A DNA stretch of 64,000 bases from PHAA01 sp022706565 (GCA_040769385.1 JAXGLD010000004.1:62001-126000), one strand, 5' to 3'. Shown: positions 41,663 through 50,460, counted from the stretch's first letter. Program-made: numbers and translations. The notes: generated by a model not told the origin, from the sequence alone.

Positions 41663-42493
41663 CTAGGTTACCTGCCAATAGAGAAAGGCTATCTTGGCCA
41701 CGGTCTCATCACGGATAAGGCCGTTGACAGCAACCTTTTTCAGATAGTCAAAAACTGGGCCGGTGTATTTGTCGATGTATTCCTGTTCATCTTTGAGGGG
41801 GCCCAGATGCCCGGCGAAATGCTTGGCGGTCTCCTCATCCAAGGGCCACTCGACCAAGGCCTGGGTGTCATAATAAGACAGACTGGGGTAATAACCGGCC
41901 CTCAGGAGCTCTTCAACCGACTTGCCTATTGATTTCTTGCCCCATTCGGAATCATAAGGGTGTCCCAGGATGCTGAGATAAACGTCATTCTTCAGGCTAC
42001 TGAAGCGGCGGGCAAAATGGCAGGTAAAACACCAATCCCGACTGGCCTGGGACATCTTCAGGAGACCACCGTCGCTGCTGATTCCTGGACATAGCGAGGC
42101 AAAAACCAGGTCATAGGCCTTTTCCAGACCACTCTTTCTCAGATCGATATCCTGCCAGGGCATGTCTATAAAGTCCACGTTCTGCAAACCGTTCAGCTCC
42201 ACGCTTTGGCGGGCATATTCCAGCATTTTTCCGGATATGTCCAGACCGGTTACCCGCTTGGCCTTCTGGGCAAAGCGAACCGCGAACATTCCCAGTCCAC
42301 ACCCAATATCCAGGATTTCCGAATTGCCGTCATACAGGTTGTGGCTCCACAAGAAATCATCGGTATACTGGTAGCGGGCCTCGTTCTGCTGCCGGGCAGC
42401 CTCGTCTTCCGAGTCCCGGGCAGCCCACTTGACCGAGCGGGCGTCCCACAATTCCTTGGTATGTACCTCTAAATTATCCATGTCCTTTTCCAT
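41663..42493 (-). CDS. Class I SAM-dependent methyltransferase
   Basis: 276 aa. Motif I EILDIGCGLGMFAVRFAQKA, then VTGLDISGKMLEYARQSVEL and VDFIDMPWQDIDL are a UbiE/methyltransf_11 type fold. The acceptor is unknown. C-terminal region: KHFAGHLGPLKDEQEYIDKY. The ATG at 42493 is used; a GTG at 42502 and TTG at 42505 sit closer to GGAGC. It is between DUF364 and the XdhC-like gene with gaps of about 20 bases. Confidence 0.8.
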   Translation of the reverse strand: MEKDMDNLEVHTKELWDARSVKWAARDSEDEAARQQNEARYQYTDDFLWSHNLYDGNSEILDIGCGLGMFAVRFAQKAKRVTGLDISGKMLEYARQSVELNGLQNVDFIDMPWQDIDLRKSGLEKAYDLVFASLCPGISSDGGLLKMSQASRDWCFTCHFARRFSSLKNDVYLSILGHPYDSEWGKKSIGKSVEELLRAGYYPSLSYYDTQALVEWPLDEETAKHFAGHLGPLKDEQEYIDKYTGPVFDYLKKVAVNGLIRDETVAKIAFLYWQVT

Positions 42494-42515
42494 TTCTATC
42501 ACCAAGCTCCAACTG

Positions 42516-43376
42516 TTAGTTATTTTTTCTGATTATCAGCATCTGGGCCGATTTGCCGAAGAAGTGGTAACCTGACCCCGCCTCACTGATGATGTCCAGC
42601 AGCTCGTCTGGATCGGTTACCAGTATTCCGCCCAAAGAGGTTACCCCGCGGGCGAAGAAAGCATCCGGCAGCATGCTTATGGTAGGACCGGTCACTACGA
42701 TTTCCGCCCCTGGCTTGGCCAGAGACAGCAAACCCTGCAAGGTATTATTTATAATCGTGGTGCCGGTGATTACCAGCAGATCCGCGTCCGGGACAAATTC
42801 CGGAGCGCGGCTGGCCTCGGCAAAATAGGGCATTTCATTAGGCTTGAGGGTTAATGGATCCAGCTCCAGAATACGAAAATCGGCCTCGGCCGCGATAAGC
42901 TTTCTGACCACCGGAACCAAGGCCCCGACTACTACCGCCTTCATGCCGGGGGTGATCTCCAGTTCGTCAAACGAGTCCTTTCCCAATTCAAACCGGTAAT
43001 CCTTTACCGGCATCAGATCCCAGCAGGCTGCGCTTAAGGCATTCAAGGCGGCTATACCTAACGCTTTTCTCAAAATGTTGTCCTTAAAGATATCATCCAG
43101 ATAGGTGCTGACCTTCCGCCCCCCCAGTTTGCCCGACAGGGGCATGGCCTTGGCTGAACTGGGGCAGCATACTGCCTCGGGGATCTCCTTTATGGGGGTA
43201 AAGCAAAGGCCACCATGACCGTCACTCAATTTTACCCCGGTGAAAAACAGCCCTATCACCGCCCGCTCCACCGTTATCTGGTCCATCTTTTCCCCTAAAA
43301 TGGCCCGGACATGATCGATGGTTTCGGCCAGCATGGCGTTGGTTGGTGTGTTGTTATCGGGTATGGTGATCTTCAT
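42516..43376 (-). CDS. DUF4213/DUF364 putative heavy-metal chelation protein
   Basis: 286 aa. SDGHGGLCFTPIKEIPEAVC near residue 55, NALSAACWDLMPV, VVGALVPVVRKLIAAEADF, VFDPDADLLVITGTTIINNT-like text and KPGAEIVVTGPTISMLPDAF fit the DUF4213/DUF364 family. It is annotated as heavy-metal chelation and is often found with FecCD-type importers. The exact reaction is unknown. It lies between the radical SAM and methyltransferase genes in a tight operon, so it likely handles the imported metal or chelate. Confidence 0.8.
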   Translation of the reverse strand: MKITIPDNNTPTNAMLAETIDHVRAILGEKMDQITVERAVIGLFFTGVKLSDGHGGLCFTPIKEIPEAVCCPSSAKAMPLSGKLGGRKVSTYLDDIFKDNILRKALGIAALNALSAACWDLMPVKDYRFELGKDSFDELEITPGMKAVVVGALVPVVRKLIAAEADFRILELDPLTLKPNEMPYFAEASRAPEFVPDADLLVITGTTIINNTLQGLLSLAKPGAEIVVTGPTISMLPDAFFARGVTSLGGILVTDPDELLDIISEAGSGYHFFGKSAQMLIIRKNN

Positions 43377-43400
43377 TTCAATCCGTTCCCTTCCAGTTTT

Positions 43401-44411
43401 TTATTGCAGGGGCGCTGATCCGACCACCCTGCCGCCATCGTTGGCTGCCCTCGAATTAACCACTGGGATGTTCCTTCCGCAGCCGGGACATTCTTGAGCG
43501 GGCAAGTTCTGACGGGTGAACCGGGCCCCACAGGCGCTGATACATAAACGTTCTATCAAAACTTCGCCGCAGTCCGGACAAACCGTATCCACCCAGGTCG
43601 AACCGATAAAATTGCCGAAGTATATGAAGGGTAGTTTTTTTCTGGTATCCTCCACCAATTGAGCGATTTGGCCCACATCGGGAGGTGTGGCGTTCGTCAT
43701 CCGATGCTTGGGCAGCAGACGGAACACGTGCCAGGCCATCTCGGGATTGATGGCGGCCAAGAAATCGACTATCCCAGGGATTTCATCTTCATTCTCATCC
43801 TGCACTATCGGAGTAGTGACTTCCACATGAGCCCGGGGAGCCAGGTACTCGATATTGCGCATCACCACCGCTGCCGATCGGAGACCGGTGTGTTCCTGGA
43901 GAAACCGGTCGGACATGGACTTCAGGCTGATGTTGAACAGGTCCATGGTCTCGGCCATCATGGCGGCGGCTTCCGGGGTAAAGTAACCGTTGGTTGAACA
44001 CCCCACCAGCAGTCCCCTTTGCCTGGCCTCACGGGCCACCGCCAAGGCGGAAGGCAGATTGACCGTCACCTCATTGATACCGAAATGGATACCGATGCAG
44101 CCCAGGTCAAGGGCGCGGTCCACGATTTGAGCCGGCAGCAGCCGGTTGGTAAAGACTTCTTTGGGCCTGATGGCCACATTGGCATTTATGCAGTATGCGC
44201 AGCGGGCATTGCAATTGAATCCCCCCAACTGCAAAAACCGGCTGTCGGGATGCACGTGGAAAAAAGGTATCTGTTCCACATCCACGACATCGCAGCGGGT
44301 CCATTGGAAGGCGTATTTCTCCACGACCTGGCCGTCTTTTTCTTCATACATTTGACACCGGCAGCTTCCTGTGGAGAGCTCGCAGCGAAATTCGCAATAA
44401 GGGCATCTCAA
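43401..44411 (-). CDS. Radical SAM protein with flanking Cys clusters
   Basis: 336 aa. The SAM [4Fe-4S] motif is FNCNARCAYCINAN (CxxxCxxC) near residue 70, followed by INEVTVNLPSALAVAREARQ and LLVGCSTNGYFTPE, as in the PflA/AmmeMemoRadiSam-like group. An N-terminal CPYCEFRCELSTGSCRC and a C-terminal pair of zinc-ribbon-like motifs (CPDCGEV, CPGCGRN) give extra metal sites. The start is TTG at 44411 behind a G-rich site. It lies 66 bases after the ABC ATPase in the same operon. The substrate is unknown; modification of the imported cofactor or of a partner protein is inferred. Confidence 0.8.
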   Translation of the reverse strand: MRCPYCEFRCELSTGSCRCQMYEEKDGQVVEKYAFQWTRCDVVDVEQIPFFHVHPDSRFLQLGGFNCNARCAYCINANVAIRPKEVFTNRLLPAQIVDRALDLGCIGIHFGINEVTVNLPSALAVAREARQRGLLVGCSTNGYFTPEAAAMMAETMDLFNISLKSMSDRFLQEHTGLRSAAVVMRNIEYLAPRAHVEVTTPIVQDENEDEIPGIVDFLAAINPEMAWHVFRLLPKHRMTNATPPDVGQIAQLVEDTRKKLPFIYFGNFIGSTWVDTVCPDCGEVLIERLCISACGARFTRQNLPAQECPGCGRNIPVVNSRAANDGGRVVGSAPLQ

Positions 44412-44477
44412 AGTTCATCCACCCCCCTGAGTTAAGTTTCTGGGTACATAGCATTTCTTACTCAGCAATAGGGACGA

Positions 44478-45353
44478 TCATTCATAATCGGCTGGCCTAA
44501 TTGACCTGCTCATGGGCGACGGTTTTACTAGCCGGAGTACGTTCATCCTGCCCCGGGTCCGTTGATCACCTTGATTCAATCGCGGAGGAATACAGGCCAC
44601 CCGGGACACTTCCGGCACCGGTATCAGGCACAGCCGGGTATTGTAGATCTCCAGCAGCAGTTCTTCGGTTATTATCTCGCTGCACGGTCCAATCTGCAGA
44701 CGGCCGTCCCGGCCCAAAATGGCCACCTCTCCACCCAGCAATAGCGCGTGGTCTGGATTGTGAGTAGTCATAACCACTGAATAACCACGTTCGGCCATGT
44801 CCCGGATAATGTTCAAAACTCGTATCTGATTACCCGAATCCAGATGAGCGGTTGGCTCATCGAAAAGGATGACTCGGGGTTCCTGCACCATGGCCCGGGC
44901 AATAACTGCCTTCTGCATTTCCCCGCCGCTTATTTCTGTATAGGGTTTGTGGGCCAGATGGGTGATTCCCAAGGTCTCCAAGGCATCCCAGGCGGCTTTT
45001 TTATCTGCCTCTCCCGGTCGGCCGAACATGGGTATCCGGGGAGCGCGCCCCATGGTCACAAAATGCAGAACTGAATATCCATAAGCGGGGCTATGGATCT
45101 GCTGCACATAACCCACTACCTGGGCTATTTCCCGGAACGTCATGGTGCTCAGATCCTTACCGTACAGCTTGATTTCCCCATAGGCAGGTGTCAACAACCC
45201 GGCCATACAGTTCAGCAGGGTGCTTTTCCCCGCCCCGTTGGGCCCCAGGATAGATAGTATAGCCCCCTCCGCCAAGGTCAGCGAGACATCGTTAAGGACG
45301 CTTCTATTGGCCTGGGGATAGGTAAAGCTCAAATGGTTGATCTCGTATATCAA
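44478..45353 (-). CDS. FecE/BtuD-type ABC transporter ATPase
   Basis: 291 aa. Walker A is LGPNGAGKSTLLNCMAGLL; the signature YTEISGGEMQKAVIARAMVQ; Walker B VILFDEPTAHLDS; then the switch His in VVMTTHNPDHALLLG. It powers the FecCD permease upstream. The start is TTG at 45353, overlapping the permease stop (TTGA) with GGAGG upstream; a long upstream frame overlaps the permease and is not used. The C-terminal tail of about 45 residues after LIPVPEVSRVACIPP is not conserved. Confidence 0.9.
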   Translation of the reverse strand: MIYEINHLSFTYPQANRSVLNDVSLTLAEGAILSILGPNGAGKSTLLNCMAGLLTPAYGEIKLYGKDLSTMTFREIAQVVGYVQQIHSPAYGYSVLHFVTMGRAPRIPMFGRPGEADKKAAWDALETLGITHLAHKPYTEISGGEMQKAVIARAMVQEPRVILFDEPTAHLDSGNQIRVLNIIRDMAERGYSVVMTTHNPDHALLLGGEVAILGRDGRLQIGPCSEIITEELLLEIYNTRLCLIPVPEVSRVACIPPRLNQGDQRTRGRMNVLRLVKPSPMSRSIRPADYE

Positions 45354-46366
45354 TGTAATTTCATCCTCCGCCTGTACAGCAGCCAAGCGAAAAAGGGAGC
45401 ACCGATAATCCCAGTCAGAATGCTCAAAGGCATTTCCGAGCTGCCGATCGTCCGTGCAGCCGTATCCACCAGCAACAGGAATATGGCCCCTACCAGGGCA
45501 GCCGCGGGTAGCAGCCGGGTGTTTTCCGGGCCCACCAGCATGCGGGCAAAATGGGGGATGACCAGCCCCAGCCAACCGATGGTACCCGCCACGCATACCG
45601 CACTGGCCGTCAATAGGGTCGAACACAGGATGGCTATATTACGCGTCCGGCGAACATTAACCCCCAGGGTCTGAGCATCTCTTTCGCCCAAGGAAATGAC
45701 ATCTATCCACCACGACATGCTTAAAATAATTATGGTGCTGACTATGATAGCCGGCATCACACTGCCCAGCGTGGGCAAGTTGACATAGGAAAGACTGCCC
45801 ATTTGCCAATAAACGATGCTAGCCAGCTGGGTTTCGGGGTCAGCGATGTATTTAAGCAGACCCAATAGGGACCCCATCAACCCCCCGACAATAATCCCGG
45901 ACAGCACCAGCATAATATTGGAGTCGCTCTTGAGCAAGCGGGGTATGGCCACGGTGATGGTCACCGCCAGCAGCCCCCCGCAAAAAGCGAAGATCTGGAT
46001 ACCGGTCCCCGACAACGACATAAGAATGGCGATAGCAGCACCAATACAGGCTCCCGATGATACCCCCAAGAAATCCGGAGATACCAGGGGATTTTTGAAT
46101 ATCCCCTGGTAGGTAGCACCGGACATGGATAAGGCGGCGCCGATGACTACTGCGGCCAGAATGCGCGGCAAACGCAAACCCATTACCACCTTCTCCGCCA
46201 TCTGGTCAGTCGGTGCGGCCAAGCCGAAAACATTGGCATAAAGGATCTGCAGGCTTTCCAGCGGCGTGATGGGGTATTTGCCCACACACATGCTCCAAAC
46301 CACACAGACTGCCAGGGCGGCCAGCAAGAATAGATTTATCGACAATACGAGCCATTTACTGTGCAT
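45350..46366 (-). CDS. FecCD-family ABC transporter permease
   Basis: 338 aa with about nine to ten membrane segments. RLPRILAAVVIGAALSMSGA near residue 70 and NPLVSPDFLGVSSGACIGAA are FecCD hallmarks; WIDVISLGERDAQTLGVNVR and LGLVIPHFARMLVGPENTRL follow. It imports iron-siderophore, cobalamin, haem or, in MolB-like members, molybdate/tungstate. It starts 31 bases after the binding-protein gene. Confidence 0.93.
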   Translation of the reverse strand: MHSKWLVLSINLFLLAALAVCVVWSMCVGKYPITPLESLQILYANVFGLAAPTDQMAEKVVMGLRLPRILAAVVIGAALSMSGATYQGIFKNPLVSPDFLGVSSGACIGAAIAILMSLSGTGIQIFAFCGGLLAVTITVAIPRLLKSDSNIMLVLSGIIVGGLMGSLLGLLKYIADPETQLASIVYWQMGSLSYVNLPTLGSVMPAIIVSTIIILSMSWWIDVISLGERDAQTLGVNVRRTRNIAILCSTLLTASAVCVAGTIGWLGLVIPHFARMLVGPENTRLLPAAALVGAIFLLLVDTAARTIGSSEMPLSILTGIIGAPFFAWLLYRRRMKLH

Positions 46367-46397
46367 CTAATAACTCAAACCGGATCAGACATGGATT

Positions 46398-47444
46398 TTA
46401 ATAACCCAGCCATTCCCGGTCAAAGGTGGTCCCATAGGCCAGGGTATAGAATGCATTTACGTCTTTGATGAAGTCGGCTTCGCTATATTTTTCCGGATAC
46501 ATCTGGTTCAGCATCCACAGGGTACCCAGTGATGACTGTACCCCGGGGAAATCCCACAGATCCTGGTGGGCCGGGATGTAAGCTATTTTGTTGTTTTTGA
46601 TGGCTTTCAGGTTGGCAAAGCTGGAGTCTTTCTTCAGCTCATCGATTGTATAGGCGGCCCCAGTATAATCCTCACAGAAGATGAAGTCAGGGTCCCAGGC
46701 GAAGATCTGCTCAGTTCCCACGGTAGGCCAGATTTCTTTGGATTGAATGTCTTTGGCCATATTGATTCCGCCGGCAGTCTCCACTAGGAATGACTGGAGC
46801 ATTTCGCCATGGGCTACCTTCCCTAATTCGCTGCCCATCACTATGACGGTCTTGCGTTGATCAGCCGGGATATCCTTGGTCAGATTCTTGGCAAAATCAT
46901 TCTTCTCATTATAGAAAGCTATCAACTCTGTGGCTTTTTGTTCCGCGCCCAGTACCTTGCCCAACAATTCAGTGGCCTTCACCAAATCTTCCGGGGTTTC
47001 GGCCACGATCCCTATCGCCGGAATACCTAATGCCTGCACAGCATCCAGGCTTTTGGTGTCAGTGGCTTTATGAATGAAGACATCTGGTTTAACCTTCGCC
47101 AATGCTTCCAAGTCTGCCTGGCCTTTGCCCACGGAGCCTACATTGGCCAGATTGGGAGCAACTTTCACGGCAAAATCCGATTTGTAGTTGATTCCGGTAA
47201 TGATATCGCCTTTACCCAGAGCCAGCACGAAACTGGTGGACGGGCCCCAAACCAAGGCTACGCTTTTGACTTCCGCCGGGACCACTACGTCTCTTCCGGC
47301 CATGTCGGTTACGGTGACGGTTGTAGGCTTGGGCGCTGTCTGACTGGCTTGTTCAGCCTTATTGGATGAACACCCGGTGAAAAGGGTTGCCATCAATAGG
47401 ATGATCAACAGAACTGAAATTTTGTGCATACCTTTGAACTTCAT
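46398..47444 (-). CDS. ABC substrate-binding lipoprotein (BtuF/FhuD-type)
   Basis: 348 aa. A lipobox in LLMATLFTGCSSNKAEQ (Cys25-region) is followed by VTDMAGRDVVVPAEVKSVAL, ALGKGDIITGIN and LEALAKVKPDVFIHKA, the PF01497 metal-chelate or cofactor-binding fold. It binds the solute outside the membrane and feeds the permease. GGAGGAG lies before the ATG. It is the first gene of the operon and sits behind the leader RNA at 47445-47799. The substrate cannot be read directly. Confidence 0.9.
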   Translation of the reverse strand: MKFKGMHKISVLLIILLMATLFTGCSSNKAEQASQTAPKPTTVTVTDMAGRDVVVPAEVKSVALVWGPSTSFVLALGKGDIITGINYKSDFAVKVAPNLANVGSVGKGQADLEALAKVKPDVFIHKATDTKSLDAVQALGIPAIGIVAETPEDLVKATELLGKVLGAEQKATELIAFYNEKNDFAKNLTKDIPADQRKTVIVMGSELGKVAHGEMLQSFLVETAGGINMAKDIQSKEIWPTVGTEQIFAWDPDFIFCEDYTGAAYTIDELKKDSSFANLKAIKNNKIAYIPAHQDLWDFPGVQSSLGTLWMLNQMYPEKYSEADFIKDVNAFYTLAYGTTFDREWLGY

Positions 47445-47634
47445 GCTTTCTCCTCCTAAATTTTGTTAACGTTTGGTCAGGCTGCCAACCTGATCATTCT
47501 CCCGAACGAATCGCTGCTTTCATCACCCCATATCTATTGAGATCGGATTACTTCCTAATGCATGCTTTTTCCAATGTCTTGGCGCCTAATAGGGTCGGAT
47601 CGCTAACCGATCGGATGCCTATAAAACTAAAAAA

Positions 47635-47658
47635 GACGGTGTGCCAAAGCAGACCGTC
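47635..47658 (-). terminator. Intrinsic terminator in the importer leader
   Basis: GACGGT/ACCGTC stem with a 12-nt loop that can pair further, followed by TTTTTTA on the minus strand. It lies about 190 bases before the binding-protein start, so it must be an attenuator of this operon. Confidence 0.75.
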
Positions 47659-47659
47659 A

Positions 47660-47800
47660 TGCGAACCATTCGTATGCCTGATCTTCTTTCCACATTGGGA
47701 GGCCCAGGAGTTTCCCCCTGAACCCATTGGTTTGATTGCCATGGTTGTCGCCGTAGGCTGTCAAACTCGAAGACAGTTATTGATTTATTCTTATTATTCG
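47660..47800 (-). ncRNA. Candidate riboswitch/aptamer leader of the importer operon
   Basis: Between a good promoter and an intrinsic terminator, a GC-rich segment folds on the minus strand into several hairpins: CTGTC/GACAG, CCAT/ATGG, CAGG/CCTG, GGG CCT CCC, and CATACGAA/TTCGCATG (one mismatch) just before the terminator. The gene-free 555-bp gap, the defined promoter and the terminator fit a transcription-controlling riboswitch. The class is not identified; a Moco/Wco or other metal-cofactor type is suggested by the operon content. Confidence 0.6.
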
Positions 47801-47805
47801 TCAAT

Positions 47806-47834
47806 TGTATACAAGATTCCTGCTAATCTGTCAG
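47806..47834 (-). promoter_or_regulatory. Promoter of the importer operon
   Basis: CTGACA and TATACA with a 17-bp spacer on the minus strand. A start near 47799 leaves a leader of about 355 nt before the binding-protein gene. Confidence 0.65.
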
Positions 47835-47999
47835 TATTTATCCTGGCTTGGGTTGTTCTGGACAATATAATCTTATTCAATTGCATTTAGCCAAGTGCCA
47901 AGATTTTCTTGTATAATCCAGATAGCCCCGGCCTTTAATCCAGTGGGATAAGGTCTGTAGGGCGGAGAAATGGTCAAGTGTTGAGGAGGAATACTGTTT

Positions 48000-49136
48000 A
48001 TGTTGGGAATAATGGATGCTGGCAATTGGCAGTCGCTGATCGATATGAAAACCGGTCGGCAGGTAGAGAGTTCGGGGAATGATTTTGCCGAGATCAGAGC
48101 CCTGGCTCGTAACTGGCCCTATCCGGGAGACCTCAGTGACGAGAGCATAGGCTGGGTGACCGGCGCTGCCCAGGCGATAGTTGATATGCATCGCCCGGAT
48201 TGGATGTTTCTGTCCTATGTACAGCCTTATTTCATAGAATTGTTCTCCCCCGAGGATAAGGTCCTGAGCCAGCAGAGGCAGGCGCGCATTCTCGACGATA
48301 TAAGATCGTTCGCCGACCGCAATGGGTTTGAGCCCTTGATTGTGGTCACTTCGGAATACGTTCCTCTAAAAGGCTTCATCACCCAACCCGAGACCAAAGG
48401 GGTTCTGGAATCCTGGCCCTGGGGATTTGCCATGGCCGGAATCTCCGGAGCAGCGGCCGAAGATGAAGAAATCCTGAATTCCCACCCGCTGATTCAACAT
48501 GTCATACCCAAATCCAGGGTCCTGGCATCCTACCCCGACCTTCGACCCAATTTCAAAGATTATTTCCCTGATTACGTGGTAACTGCTCAGGAAGGATACG
48601 TCTTCCGGGGATTAAACTATCATCATGGTCAATTGCACATGGCTGACACCTACGCCCCCACCCTGCCAGTCTTTTCCGCTATCGGACGACCCCAGCATGT
48701 CCGGGACATACGGGGTCTGATGGCTCGGGCGCTGGACGCCGGGAAAAAGGTACTGCTGGTGGTGATCGAAGGCTGCCGCAAAGGGAGCCTGCCGGCAGAG
48801 TTCGAGGAATGCGGCAATATGGATGATTGGTATTCGTACCGGGGTATGCAGCTATATCACATCCTGCACACCGGCATGCCGTTTTATCAGACGGATAATC
48901 CGCCGGTTTTCAACCGATCCTGGAAGCCGCGCAACACCGAGTATCCGCTTTCGGGGTTTACCAATGCCCACCGGGAGGCTTCCATCGGCGCCCGACCGGG
49001 AATTCGTACGGCAGCGGTGAGCAGCCGGGGTATAGTGGCCCAAACCGTGACCAACGCTGATCTGATGTTTGAGAGTTACTGCCGTGACCTGGCCAATATG
49101 GGCGTCCTGGCTGCCTTTAAGCCGGATAAGCTCTAA
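48000..49136 (+). CDS. Hypothetical protein, 378 aa
   Basis: Not recognised. Soluble, no signal peptide. Residue blocks VDMHRPDWMFLSYVQPYFIE, LIVVTSEYVPLKGFITQPET, PDYVVTAQEGYVFRGLNYHH and AGKKVLLVVIEGCRKGS could belong to an alkaline-phosphatase-like or nucleotide-handling fold, but no catalytic motif is certain. The start has GAGGAGG upstream. It is divergent from the metal/cofactor importer operon and could be functionally tied to it. Confidence 0.6.
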   Translation: MLGIMDAGNWQSLIDMKTGRQVESSGNDFAEIRALARNWPYPGDLSDESIGWVTGAAQAIVDMHRPDWMFLSYVQPYFIELFSPEDKVLSQQRQARILDDIRSFADRNGFEPLIVVTSEYVPLKGFITQPETKGVLESWPWGFAMAGISGAAAEDEEILNSHPLIQHVIPKSRVLASYPDLRPNFKDYFPDYVVTAQEGYVFRGLNYHHGQLHMADTYAPTLPVFSAIGRPQHVRDIRGLMARALDAGKKVLLVVIEGCRKGSLPAEFEECGNMDDWYSYRGMQLYHILHTGMPFYQTDNPPVFNRSWKPRNTEYPLSGFTNAHREASIGARPGIRTAAVSSRGIVAQTVTNADLMFESYCRDLANMGVLAAFKPDKL

Positions 49137-49164
49137 ACCGATCAAAGGGACGCTCCGATCAGGG

Positions 49165-49310
49165 GGACGGTTTGAGGCCACTGATAACGTCCATTTTGCC
49201 GATATTCAGTATGCATAAATATATTGGCTCCCACGCTATCGCTTAACGTCCGCCAACATATTATGCATACCCTAGAGCAATTCTTTACATTTTCAGTGGT
49301 CTCGGACGGG
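49165..49310. repeat. Inverted-repeat (MITE-like) element, second copy
   Basis: The ends are GACGGTTTGAGGCCACTGAT at the left and, in complement, CCCGTCCGAGACCACTGA at the right, the same family as 1058-1225. Inside is a further inverted pair (TATGCATAAATATATTGGC with GCCAACATATTATGCATA), so it could form a long hairpin. It fills the gap between two convergent genes. Confidence 0.6.
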
Positions 49311-49311
49311 T

Positions 49312-50346
49312 TTATAGACTCATGATATCTTCGACCAGCGTTTTTACGGCATCCTCCTGGGTAGCCCAGCTGGTGCAGAATCGTACCGCCGTATGCTCGT
49401 CGTCGATTCTGGCCCAGGTAGAGAAGGAGTATTTGGCGGACAACTTCTCCAAGGCTGACCGGGGGAGAATCGGGAATTGCTGATTGGTGGGGGAATCGTA
49501 CAGGAAATTGAAGCCTTTCCGGGTAAAAGCATCTCGAATCAGCATGGCTAATCTTATCGCATGCTCTCCCATCTCGAAATATAAACCATCCTTAAAAAGG
49601 GTTTCGAACTGCAGGCCCAGCAATCTCCCTTTGGCCAGCATGCCCCCGTGCTGCTTGATATGGTAGCGGAAGTCCTTTTTCAGGTTGTCATTGCATATAA
49701 CCACTGCCTCGCCAAACAGAGCACCCACTTTAGTGCCGCCAATATAGAAGACGTCGCATAAACGGGCCAGATCCGGCAGGCCCAGATCATTGCCTGGCGC
49801 CGCCAAACCATATCCCAACCGGGCTCCATCCAGGAATAGAGGCAATCCGCAATCCTGGCACACCGCGCTGATTTCTTGCAGTTCCTTTTTACTGTAGATG
49901 GTGCCATTTTCGGTAGGATGAGATATGTAAACCATGCCTGGCTGGACCATGTGTTCATGGTCAGGGTCCGCCCAATGGGCATCGTAAACGTTCTTCACCT
50001 GACTGGCGGTGATCTTTCCATCCTCACTGGCGACGGCTATGACCTTGTGCCCGGTGGCCTCGATGGCACCCGTCTCGTGGACATTGATATGCCCGGTGGA
50101 TGCCGAAATGACCCCCTGATGGGGACGCAATACAGACGCGATAACGGTGGTGTTGGCCTGGGTCCCTCCGACCAGGAAATGGACCGCCAGATTGTCGTTG
50201 GCGCAGGCCTTTTTTATATACTGGCGGGCTTGTTCGCAGTGTACGTCCTGACCATATCCAGGCGTCTGCTCATAATTGGTCTTCACCAACTGTTCCAGGA
50301 TCTTTTCATGAGCCCCTTCGGTATAATCGCTTTCAAACCGAATCAT
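49312..50346 (-). CDS. ltaE: Low-specificity L-threonine aldolase/beta-eliminating lyase
   Basis: 344 aa. FESDYTEGAHEKILEQLVKT at the start; NLAVHFLVGGTQANTTVIAS; VHETGAIEATGHKVIAV; PLFLDGARLGYGLAAPGND; and the PLP lysine in VFYIGGTKVGALFGEAVV are diagnostic of the threonine aldolase/beta-eliminating lyase family. It cleaves threonine to glycine and acetaldehyde. AAGGGA precedes the ATG at 50346; a longer frame is not needed. It is a single gene. Confidence 0.88.
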   Translation of the reverse strand: MIRFESDYTEGAHEKILEQLVKTNYEQTPGYGQDVHCEQARQYIKKACANDNLAVHFLVGGTQANTTVIASVLRPHQGVISASTGHINVHETGAIEATGHKVIAVASEDGKITASQVKNVYDAHWADPDHEHMVQPGMVYISHPTENGTIYSKKELQEISAVCQDCGLPLFLDGARLGYGLAAPGNDLGLPDLARLCDVFYIGGTKVGALFGEAVVICNDNLKKDFRYHIKQHGGMLAKGRLLGLQFETLFKDGLYFEMGEHAIRLAMLIRDAFTRKGFNFLYDSPTNQQFPILPRSALEKLSAKYSFSTWARIDDEHTAVRFCTSWATQEDAVKTLVEDIMSL

Positions 50347-50401
50347 TCGAATACTTCCCTTCTTTGCATGTGAATAAAACACCCTATTTATATTACCGCA
50401 A

Positions 50402-50429
50402 AAGCTCCCTCCAAAACAGGAGGGAGCTT
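50402..50429 (-). terminator. Terminator of the NrfD operon
   Basis: A perfect 11-bp stem AAGCTCCCTCC/GGAGGGAGCTT, 6-nt loop, followed by TTTGC on the minus strand. Confidence 0.7.
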
Positions 50430-50460
50430 GTACGGAAAAAAGATGTTAGGGGATAAGGCC

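Noticed and set aside
44478..45626. Longer frame for the ABC ATPase upstream of 45353
   Set aside because: It would overlap the permease by about 270 bases in another frame; the ATPase fold begins at IYEINHLSFTYP.
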